Positions 1 through 7,188 of a DNA stretch of 64,000 nt are shown one piece after another; the first letter of the stretch is position 1, and every line of letters starts with the position of its first letter. A program made the position numbers and the translations under genes. The DNA comes from a virus: IMG/VR virus record IMGVR_UViG_3300021178_000002, positions 1 through 64,000 of that record. One strand, given 5' to 3'. The notes under the pieces are model-generated. The model saw nothing but the letters and a program-made list of their open reading frames with translations. It did no database searches and was not told the origin of the DNA.

Positions 1-393
1 TGTTGGCGATGGCGGCGGAGGGGGAGGTGTTGGACTGGGGTCAGGTGTCGGTGTCGGTGTCGGCGTGGGAGCAGGTGAGTCGGTCGGTGACGGAAGAGGA
101 GTGGGAGTTGCATCCGGCGTTGCTGCGGGTGGTGGTGCCTGTATGGGCGGCGCTGGTTGTACAGGTGCGGGTGTAGAACTTGGCAGCGGATTGACCACGG
201 TGGCGACCAGAGGCGGAGTAGGTGACGACAGATCGGTGGGCAGCGGCGAGTCGGTCGACGCTGCGCTGGCAGCTGTGCCGATGGCTCCACGCGCGTGGAG
301 AGCGGCGTGGCTGAAGACCAGGACGCCGACCATGGTGGCGGCGATGGCGATGGCGGCAAGGCCGCCGACGGTGTTGGCGATTTTGCGTTTCAT
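1..393 (-). CDS. Partial secreted or membrane-anchored proline-rich protein
   Basis: Starts at an ATG behind an AAGGA box and stays open to the window edge (131 codons visible), so the C-terminus is missing. A basic MKRK start is followed by a hydrophobic segment at about residues 8-30 (signal peptide or membrane anchor). From about residue 50 the chain is almost only Pro, Thr, Ser and Ala, with PTPTPTP and PPPPPP runs. Such stretches usually act as extended spacers across a cell wall or between domains. No catalytic domain is visible in this part. The start overlaps the stop of the upstream gene (ATGA). Function unknown. Confidence 0.7.
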   Translation of the reverse strand, partial: MKRKIANTVGGLAAIAIAATMVGVLVFSHAALHARGAIGTAASAASTDSPLPTDLSSPTPPLVATVVNPLPSSTPAPVQPAPPIQAPPPAATPDATPTPLPSPTDSPAPTPTPTPTPDPSPTPPPPPPSPT

Positions 394-563
394 TTGAATC
401 CTTCGTAACGCAGGATGGTGTCGATCATGCTCCTGCGTGAAGCCTCTGATCGGGGCATGGTGTAGCCACCGAAGGGATTGCATTTGCGCATCTCCTTGAG
501 CAGCTGTGGTGAGCGTAGACGGTCGAGCGCGGCGCGGCGGTGGTCTTTGTTGGTGTCGGTCAC
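390..563 (-). CDS. Small basic protein, 57 aa, unknown function
   Basis: A GTG-started frame that fits exactly between its neighbours: GTGA overlap with the stop of the upstream gene and ATGA overlap with the start of the downstream gene. This packing is the main reason to call it. The product is basic at the N-terminus (KDHRRAALDRLRS) and otherwise shows no transmembrane segment or zinc motif. No family recognised. Confidence 0.6.
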   Translation of the reverse strand: MTDTNKDHRRAALDRLRSPQLLKEMRKCNPFGGYTMPRSEASRRSMIDTILRYEGFK

Positions 564-874
564 TGGGTTCCCTCTCCGCCGGCGAGGCTGGCCAGGCTGA
601 AGAGCTTGCCATCGACGATGCGATGGGTGACGGGCAGGTCGCAGGATTCGACCTCGAAGCGTGTCATGCCCATCCAGCGATGGTAGAGGTCGCGGCCGTA
701 GATCTGCGCCTCGCCAGCGGTGGCGAAGCAGAGCGCGTTGTAGTACGGACCGTCGGGGTCGGAGCCGTCGTTGACGTAGACGGCAATCCTGAATGACTCC
801 GTGTCGTAGCTGGCGAAGAAGGGAGCGCCATCGTCGTCGAGGCGGTGGACGGCGAGCGTGTCGTGATCAAGCAT
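560..874 (-). CDS. Hypothetical acidic protein, 104 aa
   Basis: The ATG at 874 (MLDHDTLAVHR) was chosen because a strong GGAGGACA box lies just upstream. An earlier in-frame start would run further into the previous gene. The stop overlaps the next start (GTGA). The chain is acidic and mixed alpha/beta in composition, with no membrane segment or metal motif. No family recognised. It belongs to the leftward run of tightly coupled small genes. Confidence 0.7.
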   Translation of the reverse strand: MLDHDTLAVHRLDDDGAPFFASYDTESFRIAVYVNDGSDPDGPYYNALCFATAGEAQIYGRDLYHRWMGMTRFEVESCDLPVTHRIVDGKLFSLASLAGGEGTQ

Positions 875-1079
875 GGGTGTTGTCCTCCAAACAGGCAGCA
901 TGCACCAGCTGCCGGGTGGTCGCTTCGATGTAGAAGCGTTTCTCGTAGCCGATCTCGGTGTTGCAGAAGTGGCACTGGGAGGCGGCGTCTTTGCGGGTGG
1001 CAGCGCAGTCGGTGTGCTCGCAGGGATCTATGCACGGTCCGAACTTGGTCCCCGGCGCGGGGATCCTACCGGCTGCCAT
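867..1079 (-). CDS. Small cysteine/histidine-rich, probably zinc-binding protein
   Basis: 70 residues from the ATG at 1079 (MAAGRIPAP). Cysteines come in spaced groups: FGPCIDPCEHTDC, then SQCHFCNTE, then a late AACLED. The CxxC/CxH spacing suggests one or two zinc sites, as in small phage zinc ribbons or HNH-like fingers, but the HNH catalytic residues are not evident. It overlaps its neighbours at both ends (13 bases upstream, 8 downstream), so it is probably translated by coupling. Target unknown. Confidence 0.7.
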   Translation of the reverse strand: MAAGRIPAPGTKFGPCIDPCEHTDCAATRKDAASQCHFCNTEIGYEKRFYIEATTRQLVHAACLEDNTHA

Positions 1080-1263
1080 GGATGTGCACCGAATAGAGGG
1101 TGAACCCGAAGTGACCGCAGTCGGCCTGCATCTTGCCGCCGGTGGAGATGGTGGCACCGATTGAGTGGTTGCGCTCGTCGGCGGGGATGACTGTGGAAGA
1201 AAGGACCTTGCGTCCCTTGACGCAGTCGCGGCAGACCAGTTCGATGGTGGATTTGAAGGTCAT
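1066..1263 (-). CDS. Hypothetical small cysteine-containing protein, 65 aa
   Basis: ATG start overlapping the upstream stop (ATGA), with GGAGAAGG as ribosome binding site inside the upstream gene. The N-terminus has CRDC (about residues 11-14) and a later CGHFGF, which could hold one metal, but there are too few ligands to be sure. The C-terminus is beta-rich in composition. No family recognised. Confidence 0.7.
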   Translation of the reverse strand: MTFKSTIELVCRDCVKGRKVLSSTVIPADERNHSIGATISTGGKMQADCGHFGFTLYSVHIHGSR

Positions 1264-1484
1264 GAGGCCTTCTCCTTGACGAGCATGTCAAGCTCGTCGA
1301 TGTAGGCCTTCCAGTAGGCGATGGAGAGACCTCGGCCGTGGCCGAGTTCGCCGGAGCGCTCCCAGTTGCGGAGCTTGGTGTTGGCGTCGCGGCGGAGGGC
1401 GATGACGTTGTCGCCCTGGTTGACGTGGAGACGAGCCAGGCCACGTCCCTGGGTGCGGGCGTCGTCGTAGGGGGCCGGTGTCAT
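1260..1484 (-). CDS. Hypothetical basic alpha-helical protein, 74 aa
   Basis: ATG at 1484 (MTPAPYDDAR), overlapping the upstream stop by ATGA. The longer reading of this frame upstream is arginine-rich shadow translation and was discarded. The protein ends with a likely amphipathic helix (AYWKAYIDELDMLVKEKAS). It shows no membrane or metal motif and no recognised family. Confidence 0.65.
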   Translation of the reverse strand: MTPAPYDDARTQGRGLARLHVNQGDNVIALRRDANTKLRNWERSGELGHGRGLSIAYWKAYIDELDMLVKEKAS

Positions 1485-1813
1485 GCCATCCTCTCGTCGT
1501 TGAGCCAGACGGCTGTCGGCTTGGCTGCGTTCAGCTCCAGCCAGCGATCGATGGCGCCGCGGGCGGTGATGTCGAAGTGGTCGGTGGTATCGAAGGGCAG
1601 ATCGCCGGTCCCGACGTCGGGGAAGCGCTCGCCGATGACACGCCAGAAGGCGACGCGGGCCTCGTTGAGAATCTCGTCGGTGAGGCGTGGCGGCGTGGGC
1701 ACAGAGACGGAGACGATGGGTCCGTCGTCGCCGTCGACGATGGTGACCGTGGTGTCCAGGTGGGGGATGTGGACCTTGAAGCGGCCGTCTGTGTTCCAGG
1801 TGTTGACGATCAT
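1481..1813 (-). CDS. Hypothetical protein, 110 aa
   Basis: Starts MIVNTWNTD at 1813 and shares ATGA overlaps with both neighbours. Composition is mixed, with an alternating hydrophobic beta-like first half (VHIPHLDTTVTIVDGDDG) and a helical second half with several Trp residues. No catalytic signature or family recognised. Its position in an uninterrupted chain of coupled small cistrons suggests early, host-directed or accessory functions, which is inference only. Confidence 0.7.
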   Translation of the reverse strand: MIVNTWNTDGRFKVHIPHLDTTVTIVDGDDGPIVSVSVPTPPRLTDEILNEARVAFWRVIGERFPDVGTGDLPFDTTDHFDITARGAIDRWLELNAAKPTAVWLNDERMA

Positions 1814-1998
1814 TTGTCCTCCAGGCGTAGTGCGCGCTTGATGCGCGCGTTGCGGAGACGCACCTGCGCCAGGTCGTCGGGGCTGTAGTCGTGGGTGGCT
1901 GCCTGCTGCGTGAGGATGCCATCCAGGTGCTCTTCGAGCAGCTGCTCGAGATGGGCGACGTCGTCGTCGCGGATCCGGTAGTCCTGAAGCGTGATCAT
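1810..1998 (-). CDS. Small helical protein, 62 aa, unknown function
   Basis: ATG start and stop both sit in ATGA overlaps. The sequence is strongly helical and charged (DDDVAHLEQLLEEHLDGIL, then AQVRLRNARIKRALRLEDK), which looks like a short helical hairpin, perhaps a dimerising or protein-binding peptide. No family recognised. Confidence 0.7.
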   Translation of the reverse strand: MITLQDYRIRDDDVAHLEQLLEEHLDGILTQQAATHDYSPDDLAQVRLRNARIKRALRLEDK

Positions 1999-2339
1999 GC
2001 TTCGATCGCCTCCCCGACTTTGAGGTATCTGCCGGTGTCGACGAAGTGTTGACGGCTGGCACTGGAGACGTAGTCGATGGATCCAGGCGGCCGAGCCTCG
2101 GCCTCTTCAGCTGCGAAGTGGACACGTGCCATGGCGAGCGCGGATTCGAATTTGTCGAGCGAGGAGTGCCGACGGATCCGCGAGCCCCAATGCATAAGAT
2201 CGGTGAGCACGTCGATGAGCGCGGTGTCGACAGATTCCATGGCGTAGCCAGAACCGGAGATCTGCTTATAGGCCTGCAACGTCTTGAGGCCTCGGCGGGC
2301 GCGGGTGTTGTTGGGGTTGGACGGGCGCGGGTCTTTCAT
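1995..2339 (-). CDS. Hypothetical protein, 114 aa
   Basis: Starts MKDPRPSNPNN at 2339 with ATGA overlaps at both ends. A basic N-terminus is followed by mostly helical sequence. Nothing resembling a membrane segment or metal site is visible. No family recognised. Part of the leftward small-gene operon. Confidence 0.7.
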   Translation of the reverse strand: MKDPRPSNPNNTRARRGLKTLQAYKQISGSGYAMESVDTALIDVLTDLMHWGSRIRRHSSLDKFESALAMARVHFAAEEAEARPPGSIDYVSSASRQHFVDTGRYLKVGEAIEA

Positions 2340-2584
2340 TCGGATGTCCTCCCGACGAGCCGGTCTTGCTCGTCTGCTTCGATGTGCTGAATCGCCATGA
2401 CCTCGGCCTCGCCGGGATCGGAGGCGTCGACCGGTTCAGCCCAGCGCTGTAGCTGGCTGTCGGGACCGCTGTCGAACTCTTGATTGAGATCCTGAGAGTC
2501 GACTGCCGGGTGATCGCCGAGGACGACCGCAGCCACCACGGCCGCGTCGCTGATCCATAGCCCGTAGACGGTGTAGCGGGGCAT
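2336..2584 (-). CDS. Hypothetical acidic protein, 82 aa
   Basis: ATG at 2584 (MPRYTVYGLWI), chosen over an upstream arginine-rich extension because a GGAGGTG box sits 5' of it and the start overlaps the upstream stop in TAATG. The chain begins with a short beta-like stretch and becomes very acidic and helical. No family recognised. Confidence 0.7.
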   Translation of the reverse strand: MPRYTVYGLWISDAAVVAAVVLGDHPAVDSQDLNQEFDSGPDSQLQRWAEPVDASDPGEAEVMAIQHIEADEQDRLVGRTSE

Positions 2585-3114
2585 TAGAAGCACACCTCCT
2601 TGGAGCGCTTGAGCACGATCGGGTAGTCGGCGCCGCAGGCGTCGCAGGTGATCCAGTGGATGCTGACCACGGTCTGGCCACGGATCTCGCCGGTGGGCGT
2701 GAAGCCACCGCAGTTGCGACACTGGCCATAGCTCTGCTCGGTGCCGATCAGGCCTTGAAGCTCGTCGAGGTCACGGGCAACCAGCATGTAGTCCTCGTCG
2801 TCGATGCGGACGGCGTAGACCAGGACCTCTTCAGGGCAGTCGCCGATGTTGTGGTCATGGCTGCTGCAGCTGGCGCAGTAGAAGACCTCGTGGCCGAAGA
2901 GAAGACCGGAGGCGAGGCGGGCAAGCTGTGACTCCAGGGTCCAGCCTGCGACGTCGTGGCCTTCGATCAGCACGCCATCGCCGTAGATCCCAACGTTGAG
3001 CGCGATGTGATAGTTGGAGTAGAGGTAGCGCGCGGTGCGCTCCAGGTCGACCGGGTTGGCTTTGTAGCCGACGGAGATCAGCGCGTGGCGGTTGACGGGT
3101 GTGGTTATCGCCAT
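2584..3114 (-). CDS. Zinc-ribbon-containing hypothetical protein, 176 aa
   Basis: ATG at 3114 (MAITTPVNRH) behind an AAGGAGCG box. The middle carries FYCASCSSHDHNIGDC. The C-terminal third carries CRNCGGF and, about 25 residues later, CDACGADY, a classic CxxC...CxxC zinc ribbon. The N-terminal half is mixed alpha/beta. Zinc ribbons of this type bind nucleic acid or protein partners, but no specific role can be assigned. It is the largest of the small-gene run left of the DUF932 gene. Confidence 0.75.
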   Translation of the reverse strand: MAITTPVNRHALISVGYKANPVDLERTARYLYSNYHIALNVGIYGDGVLIEGHDVAGWTLESQLARLASGLLFGHEVFYCASCSSHDHNIGDCPEEVLVYAVRIDDEDYMLVARDLDELQGLIGTEQSYGQCRNCGGFTPTGEIRGQTVVSIHWITCDACGADYPIVLKRSKEVCF

Positions 3115-3284
3115 GGGTCGCTCCTTCCCGGCAACGGCGTGAGCCATGTGCCGGTTGTGTTCTGGGCTCGGTGCAGGATGCGCAGCATCTGGACGCGCTG
3201 CTTGAGCTTGCGGCGGGCGGCGAGGTCGAGGCGGACGCGGGCGGTGAATTGTGCCCAGGTGCCCAGGCTGTTGGCGGTGGTCAT
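3105..3284 (-). CDS. Small basic helical protein, 59 aa
   Basis: ATG at 3284 (MTTANSLGTW) in an ATGA overlap with the upstream gene; the 3' end overlaps the next gene by 10 bases. It is rich in Arg, Lys, Leu and Gln (RVRLDLAARRKLKQRVQML), so probably a single long basic helix that could touch nucleic acid. No family recognised. Confidence 0.6.
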   Translation of the reverse strand: MTTANSLGTWAQFTARVRLDLAARRKLKQRVQMLRILHRAQNTTGTWLTPLPGRSDPWR

Positions 3285-3502
3285 CGGAGCCTCAGCGTGG
3301 TGATCAGCTGGGGCCCGTTGTTGACTTCGATCGAGCCGCCGACGTAGCGCTTGGCGCAGGTGGTGCAGAGCCGGTAGGTCTGGTTCTGGGTGCCCACGTC
3401 GGTGCGGGCGACCACAACCAGGTGGGTGGCGCGCTCTGGTTTGCGGTTGCGGTTCTCTTGGGCGGCGATGCAGTCGGAGCCGAATTCGCAGGGGTCGGTC
3501 AT
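3281..3502 (-). CDS. Small zinc-finger-like protein, 73 aa
   Basis: Starts MTDPCEFGSDCIAA at 3502 and overlaps both neighbours by ATGA. The pattern CEFGSDC near the N-terminus and CTTCAKRYVGG in the second half gives four cysteines suited to one zinc. Similar short two-CxxC proteins are common in actinobacteriophage early regions. Role unknown. Confidence 0.7.
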   Translation of the reverse strand: MTDPCEFGSDCIAAQENRNRKPERATHLVVVARTDVGTQNQTYRLCTTCAKRYVGGSIEVNNGPQLITTLRLR

Positions 3503-3831
3503 CGCCGTGAGTCCCGCAGCATGTCGATCGGGGCGACGACGTCACGCAGTTCGTTGTGTGCTTGCACCAGGTGCTCACGCGCCTGCGCAAGCTCGCTGAA
3601 GAAGAAGAGCAGGTCGCGGTGGATCTGCTCGCGCTTCTGGTTGCGGATGTCGCTCGGCTCGGGGTGGCTGTCTGCGTAGGCCTCCACGATGTTGGAGCCG
3701 GTCCCGATGTCATCGCCGCGTGGGTAGTCGCGCTCGATGGCGGCGACGAGTTGGTCGCGCTGGGCGTCGAGGTTGTAGACCGTCTGCTTGAGCACGGTCA
3801 TGATGGCGCCGCCGGTGCTCGTGTAGCTCAT
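3499..3831 (-). CDS. Hypothetical helical protein, 110 aa
   Basis: The ATG at 3831 has GGAGG nine bases upstream. An in-frame ATG ten codons later (MTVLKQ) is an alternative. The sequence is largely helical with a long charged stretch ending in HLVQAHNELRDVV, possibly coiled coil. No family recognised. It is the first gene after the hairpin that follows the DUF932-like gene. Confidence 0.7.
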   Translation of the reverse strand: MSYTSTGGAIMTVLKQTVYNLDAQRDQLVAAIERDYPRGDDIGTGSNIVEAYADSHPEPSDIRNQKREQIHRDLLFFFSELAQAREHLVQAHNELRDVVAPIDMLRDSRR

Positions 3832-3867
3832 GGGTGAGTTCCTCCAGGTGACGGGGTGGACGGGGAA

Positions 3868-3896
3868 GGAGAGCCGTCCGAGGTGGGCGGCTCTCC
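3868..3896 (-). terminator. Hairpin after the DUF932-like gene
   Basis: GGAGAGCCG at 3868-3876 pairs perfectly with CGGCTCTCC at 3888-3896 (9 bp stem, 11 nt loop), 16 bases beyond the stop of the DUF932-like gene. On the minus strand it is followed by TTCCCC, so the U-tract is poor. Likely a weak terminator or a 3'-end stabiliser with partial read-through. Confidence 0.5.
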
Positions 3897-3912
3897 GGGG
3901 TCAGAGGGGTGC

Positions 3913-4911
3913 TTAGCCGACGCTGAGCAGCTGCAGGGCGCGGGCGGCGAGTTCGTCGGCGTGGCCGCCGGTGAGGGCTTCCATCCGGTTCTCTTCGGCC
4001 GTGGCGCTGTCCGTCTTGCGGCGAGTCTGCAGGTGGTTGGTGTAGAAGGTCACCGCGTTGTAGGCGCCCCAGGCGGTGTCCAGCTTGTTGGCCTGCGAGG
4101 GGTGGGTCAGGTAGACCGTGTCGAGGGTGTCGCGCAGGCGCAGGGCCCCAGACACCTTGCGGTCGTGCTCGGGGTCCTCGGAGGCGGGGACGGGCACCAG
4201 GGCCTCCAGGAAGGCGGTCCAGGCGCTGCGGCTGAGGTGGATGCCCAGCAGCTTGGTCGCGGCCGCGATCTTGATCTCGCGCGCCTCTTCGGTCTTGCGC
4301 AGCAGGCGCGTGGCCTCAGCGATCGAGTCGCGCATGTTGCGGGTGTGCTTGATCCGGAAGATCGACGAGGCACCTCCGAGTGCCATCGAGAGCGTGTTCT
4401 GGCAGACCACGACGATCTCCACGTCGGAGGCCTGCAGGGCGAGCGAACCGTCGTGCGAGGTCGAGATCAGCAGGTGGCCTTTGATCTCGTCGCCGTTGGG
4501 CAGCTTGGCCGCCTCGGGGTGCTCGAAGCACATGAAGGTGCGTGAGCCCTCGCGGAGCGAACCGCCGGTGAGCACTCCCAGCCCCAGCTGGCCAAGCGCT
4601 CCACCCAGCCCGAGGAACGATTCCTCATTGCTGAAGATCTCGTAGCTGGGTGCGGTCACGCCGACCGTCTTGCCATCGCCAGGGCGGTAGATCGCGACTG
4701 CCTGCGGCGCCTTGCGGAAGGTGCCTCGGGCCTCGTCGCGGACGTAGAGCGGGCGCTTGGTCAGGTTCCAGTCGGCGAGTCGTGCCTTGCGCATGGCGGT
4801 GGGGATGTCCAGGATGCCCTCGAAGGGATCGCCGAGACCGTGCCAGGGTGTCCCCTGCTTGGTCGAGTAGACGAGGCGGGCGCCGGATTCGTCGAATTCG
4901 AGTTCGTGCAT
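3913..4911 (-). CDS. DUF932 family phage/plasmid-like protein
   Basis: 332 residues. The start MHELEFDESGARLVYSTKQG, the GTPWHGLG block and an AIYRPGDGKTVGV...SYEIFSNEE segment match the DUF932 (TIGR03299, phage/plasmid-like protein) family as I remember it. These have usually about 300-350 residues and no established biochemical role. The gene has its own promoter (4978-5006), a GGAGGACA site and a 3' hairpin, unlike its tightly coupled neighbours, so it is probably made at a different level. A short GAGGG/CCCTC hairpin lies in its leader. Confidence 0.85.
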   Translation of the reverse strand: MHELEFDESGARLVYSTKQGTPWHGLGDPFEGILDIPTAMRKARLADWNLTKRPLYVRDEARGTFRKAPQAVAIYRPGDGKTVGVTAPSYEIFSNEESFLGLGGALGQLGLGVLTGGSLREGSRTFMCFEHPEAAKLPNGDEIKGHLLISTSHDGSLALQASDVEIVVVCQNTLSMALGGASSIFRIKHTRNMRDSIAEATRLLRKTEEAREIKIAAATKLLGIHLSRSAWTAFLEALVPVPASEDPEHDRKVSGALRLRDTLDTVYLTHPSQANKLDTAWGAYNAVTFYTNHLQTRRKTDSATAEENRMEALTGGHADELAARALQLLSVG

Positions 4912-4977
4912 GTCGGGTGTGTCCTCCAGGTGCTCGGGGTGCCTCCCGGCCGGTGAGGGTTTTGCCCTCGGGTGTAG

Positions 4978-5006
4978 AGTCTACGCGCTTCTTATCTGTC
5001 TGTCTA
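4978..5006 (-). promoter_or_regulatory. Leftward sigma70-type promoter for the DUF932-like gene
   Basis: Minus strand reads TAGACA (-35, 5001-5006), a 17-base spacer, then TAGACT (-10, 4978-4983). This is 5/6 and 4/6 to the vegetative consensus. Transcription would start about 60 bases upstream of the ATG at 4911. No experimental support. Confidence 0.5.
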
Positions 5007-5012
5007 GGGGCA

Positions 5013-5234
5013 TCATCCTCCGAGCATGACGTTGACGGGGTTATGAGCGTTGGCTTCGGATGTCGACCAGCCAAGCAGGATGGCACGGGCGACCGTGATT
5101 CCTCCGACTGGAGCGAACATCTTGCGGAGGGCGCTCCAGGTCGTGGCGGGGTGGTTGTGGTGATACCAGACCGTGTCGGGGCGAGTCATGCGGCGGATGC
5201 TGGCGGTCATCGGTCGGCGGTTGTGAGTGCTCAT
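5013..5234 (-). CDS. Hypothetical basic protein, 73 aa
   Basis: ATG at 5234, directly abutting the upstream stop. The sequence is rich in Arg, His and Thr at the N-terminus (MSTHNRRPMTASIRRM), with a Trp-containing centre and an Ala/Gly-rich end. No transmembrane segment or metal motif clear. No family recognised. Last gene before the DUF932 promoter. Confidence 0.65.
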   Translation of the reverse strand: MSTHNRRPMTASIRRMTRPDTVWYHHNHPATTWSALRKMFAPVGGITVARAILLGWSTSEANAHNPVNVMLGG

Positions 5235-5465
5235 TCAGCGTCCCTTCAGGTATTCCCAGCTTTTCAGCTGGGCAGCTTGATCGCTGGCGCGCTGGGTCTT
5301 GGCTGCTTCGATGGCTGCGGCCATGTCGTGCATGCGGATGACGGCACCTTCGATGGTCATGACGTGGTTGGCCAAGAGACGGCCGTTGTCGTTGAAGATC
5401 TGCGCTTCCACGGTGGGCTCTCCGTCTGGGTTGCGGTGCTGTGCGCTGAAGAAGATTTTGGTCAT
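5235..5465 (-). CDS. Hypothetical protein, 76 aa
   Basis: ATG at 5465 (MTKIFFSAQHR). An N-terminal beta-like segment (PTVEAQIFNDNGRLL) is followed by a helical Ala-rich half ending WEYLKGR. It is separated by one base from the upstream stop and abuts the downstream start, consistent with translational coupling. No family recognised. Confidence 0.7.
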   Translation of the reverse strand: MTKIFFSAQHRNPDGEPTVEAQIFNDNGRLLANHVMTIEGAVIRMHDMAAAIEAAKTQRASDQAAQLKSWEYLKGR

Positions 5466-5466
5466 G

Positions 5467-5730
5467 TCAGGCCTCCGGCCGGTAGCGGCCGGATTCGAGG
5501 TCGCGCAGGTCCGGACCGTTGAAGACGGGGAACTGGTCATCAAGCGCGCGCTGCCAGCGTGACCAATCGTCTGGCCATGCGCCAACGATGTCCCATTCGG
5601 CGGTTGCCTTACGGCAGGCAGCTATGACGGCCGCACGGCGCTGCTTGGGGTCGGCGATGTGAAGCGCACGGGTGAGCGCGGCCTTCTGCTTGGGGTGCTG
5701 CTTGGACATGAGCGCGTAATCGATGGTCAT
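5467..5730 (-). CDS. Hypothetical protein, 87 aa
   Basis: Starts MTIDYALMSKQH at 5730 in an ATGA overlap. Basic Ala-rich helical N-terminal half and a Trp/Asp-rich second half (WDIVGAWPDDWSRWQ). No signature motif or family recognised. Confidence 0.7.
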   Translation of the reverse strand: MTIDYALMSKQHPKQKAALTRALHIADPKQRRAAVIAACRKATAEWDIVGAWPDDWSRWQRALDDQFPVFNGPDLRDLESGRYRPEA

Positions 5731-5927
5731 GAGTGGTTGTCCTCCAGGCGAATGGTGCGCGGGGCCAGCGCGCGGATGGTGGCCACTGTGTAGGGGTGCT
5801 CACGCTCGAAGCGCTCGCACTCGCGGACGGCCGACATCAGGTCGGCGAACGATTCGTGAAGGTTGGCGCGGCGCTCAGCTTCACGGTTGGCGACGCGTGC
5901 GGCGATCGAGGTGCGGTTCGTGATCAT
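5727..5927 (-). CDS. Small helical protein, 66 aa
   Basis: ATG at 5927 behind GGAGGGCAC. Highly charged helical sequence (RVANREAERRANLHESFADL, then VRECERFEREH). The stop overlaps the next start. No family recognised. Confidence 0.7.
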   Translation of the reverse strand: MITNRTSIAARVANREAERRANLHESFADLMSAVRECERFEREHPYTVATIRALAPRTIRLEDNHS

Positions 5928-5936
5928 GTGCCCTCC

Positions 5937-6563
5937 CTAGTGGAGCTTGAATGCAAGGCGCGCGGTGGCGCGGAGCTTGGGGCTGAAGCAGAGACCGCAG
6001 TCACTGCAGGATGCGCGCTTACCGGTCTGCTCGGGGCAATGCGCTTCGGCCGGTGCTTCGGTCCAGGCGCGAACGATGCGCGCGACTGGCCAGCCGTCCG
6101 GAGGTGTCGGCATTGTCGGATCGTGCGATGCCCAGATCTTGACGTTGGGCATGCTGCGCAGGATGTCGAGCATGTCGCGGATGGGGCGAACGGTCCAGGA
6201 TCGGGTGTACGCGTAGAACGTGAGCGCAGGGTGTACGGCCGCCAGTCGCGACCACATGCCCACGTATGCAGCGCTCACGAAGTCGCCCGAGGTGTGCAGG
6301 CGGATGACGGTACCGGCGGGCAGCTTGGCAAGCTCGGCCGTGAGCATGCGCTCCAGCTGCGCAGGATGCGCGCGCCAGAGTTCGAAGTTGGCCGCGTACT
6401 TGGCTTGGACGGAGCCGAACAGGTAGTGACCTTTGCGCGCGTAGCAGATCGAAGCGCAGAAGGTCGAAGCGCCCGGGCAACTGGCGGCCGGACCGGCGGG
6501 CAGATCGAAGTGCAGTATGTCGCGGCCGAGCTTGGCGTTTCCGCGTGTCAGAAGCGCGCTCAT
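5937..6563 (-). CDS. Gp88-like cysteine-rich phage protein
   Basis: 208 residues from the ATG at 6563 (MSALLTRGNAKLG), which overlaps the upstream stop. The block CPGASTFCASICYARKGHY, the central RLHTSGDF, and a C-terminal HCPEQTGKRASCSDCGLCF match the Gene product 88 family seen in actinobacteriophages, as remembered. The clustered cysteines may hold a metal or iron-sulfur centre. Biochemical function is not established, and a distant radical-SAM or nucleotide-modifying role is speculation. Confidence 0.75.
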   Translation of the reverse strand: MSALLTRGNAKLGRDILHFDLPAGPAASCPGASTFCASICYARKGHYLFGSVQAKYAANFELWRAHPAQLERMLTAELAKLPAGTVIRLHTSGDFVSAAYVGMWSRLAAVHPALTFYAYTRSWTVRPIRDMLDILRSMPNVKIWASHDPTMPTPPDGWPVARIVRAWTEAPAEAHCPEQTGKRASCSDCGLCFSPKLRATARLAFKLH

Positions 6564-6757
6564 ATGCTCACCTTTGGGAAGAATCCCGTTTCGGTTTGGC
6601 CGGTTTCGTTGTGCTCGGCCGCGCGCGCTAGTGCGCTTCGGCGTCGCATGTAGGTACCGGATTTGAATCCGCACGTTTCGCATTCCATATCCCATCCGAT
6701 TGGGGTTGAGGTTGTCTTGCGAACGATGACGACGTGGCCGCGTGTGTATGTCGTCAT
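6560..6757 (-). CDS. Small CxxC protein, 65 aa
   Basis: ATG at 6757 (MTTYTRGHVVIVRK), coupled by ATGA at both ends. It has one CETCGFKSG motif in the centre and is basic throughout. One CxxC alone could support a zinc-bound dimer or a thiol function. No family recognised. Confidence 0.7.
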   Translation of the reverse strand: MTTYTRGHVVIVRKTTSTPIGWDMECETCGFKSGTYMRRRSALARAAEHNETGQTETGFFPKVSI

Positions 6758-6981
6758 GCTGCGAGCATCCGCATGGTTGCAAGGTCGACCGTGAGAGACG
6801 AGGTTGCGCTCGCGCAAGCTGCATAAAAGCGCTTGCGGTCGAATCGTGGATTGTCGGCCGCCAAGGTGTCCGCGATCGCGCGAACATCGGTCACCCATTG
6901 GTCTAGGTGGTGAGGCTCATCGGCGAACGGCTGAGACCGGCGGAGGGTAGAAGCGATCGAAACGTAATCACGGCGTGTCAT
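6754..6981 (-). CDS. First clear gene of the leftward operon, 75 aa, unknown function
   Basis: ATG at 6981 behind GAGGACAC. A mostly helical sequence with several Ala and Arg residues and no membrane or metal motif. It is the first convincing gene downstream of the control region, so its transcript probably starts at the promoter near 7600. No family recognised. Confidence 0.7.
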   Translation of the reverse strand: MTRRDYVSIASTLRRSQPFADEPHHLDQWVTDVRAIADTLAADNPRFDRKRFYAACASATSSLTVDLATMRMLAA

Positions 6982-7031
6982 GTGTCCTCACTTTGGTAGG
7001 TGGCTGACTGCAGCAACGGCCGAGACCGTCA

Positions 7032-7086
7032 TTAGGTGTGCTGTAGCGCTCCGTACCCTCAGATACGGCCGGACATGCACACCTAA
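7032..7086. repeat. Nested inverted repeat
   Basis: TTAGGTGTGC at 7032-7041 is the exact reverse complement of GCACACCTAA at 7077-7086. The 35-base interior can form a second stem, CCGTA with TACGG, around CCCTCAGA. The arrangement suggests a folded leader RNA of the leftward transcript or a protein-binding site. Confidence 0.6.
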
Positions 7087-7137
7087 CGGCGGTGAGACCG
7101 AACGGCCGTCAGGCTTGGAACCTAACGGACGTTGCAC

Positions 7138-7188
7138 GCGGCCGCGAGCGCTCAAACAGGCTTGGAACCTGCGAACAGTCGCGGCCGC
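7138..7188. repeat. Second nested inverted repeat
   Basis: GCGGCCGCGA at 7138-7147 is the exact reverse complement of TCGCGGCCGC at 7179-7188. Inside lies CAGG-CTTGGAA-CCTG, a short stem that is also one copy of a direct repeat present 44 bases upstream. Together with the repeat at 7032-7086 it gives two similar stem-in-stem elements in tandem. Confidence 0.6.

Noticed and set aside
65-397. Rightward Gly/Val/Ser-rich frame
   Set aside because: Antisense shadow of the Pro/Thr-rich leftward protein at 1-393; low-complexity GGT/GTC reading with no ribosome binding site.
1260-1922. Long arginine/histidine-rich leftward frame
   Set aside because: Only its end (MTPAPYDDAR onward) is a plausible gene; the upstream part is a shadow of the 110-residue gene at 1481-1813.
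3856-4545. 229-codon rightward frame opposite the DUF932-like gene
   Set aside because: GC-rich shadow frame rich in Val, Gly and Ala; the opposite strand has recognisable family motifs, promoter and ribosome binding site.
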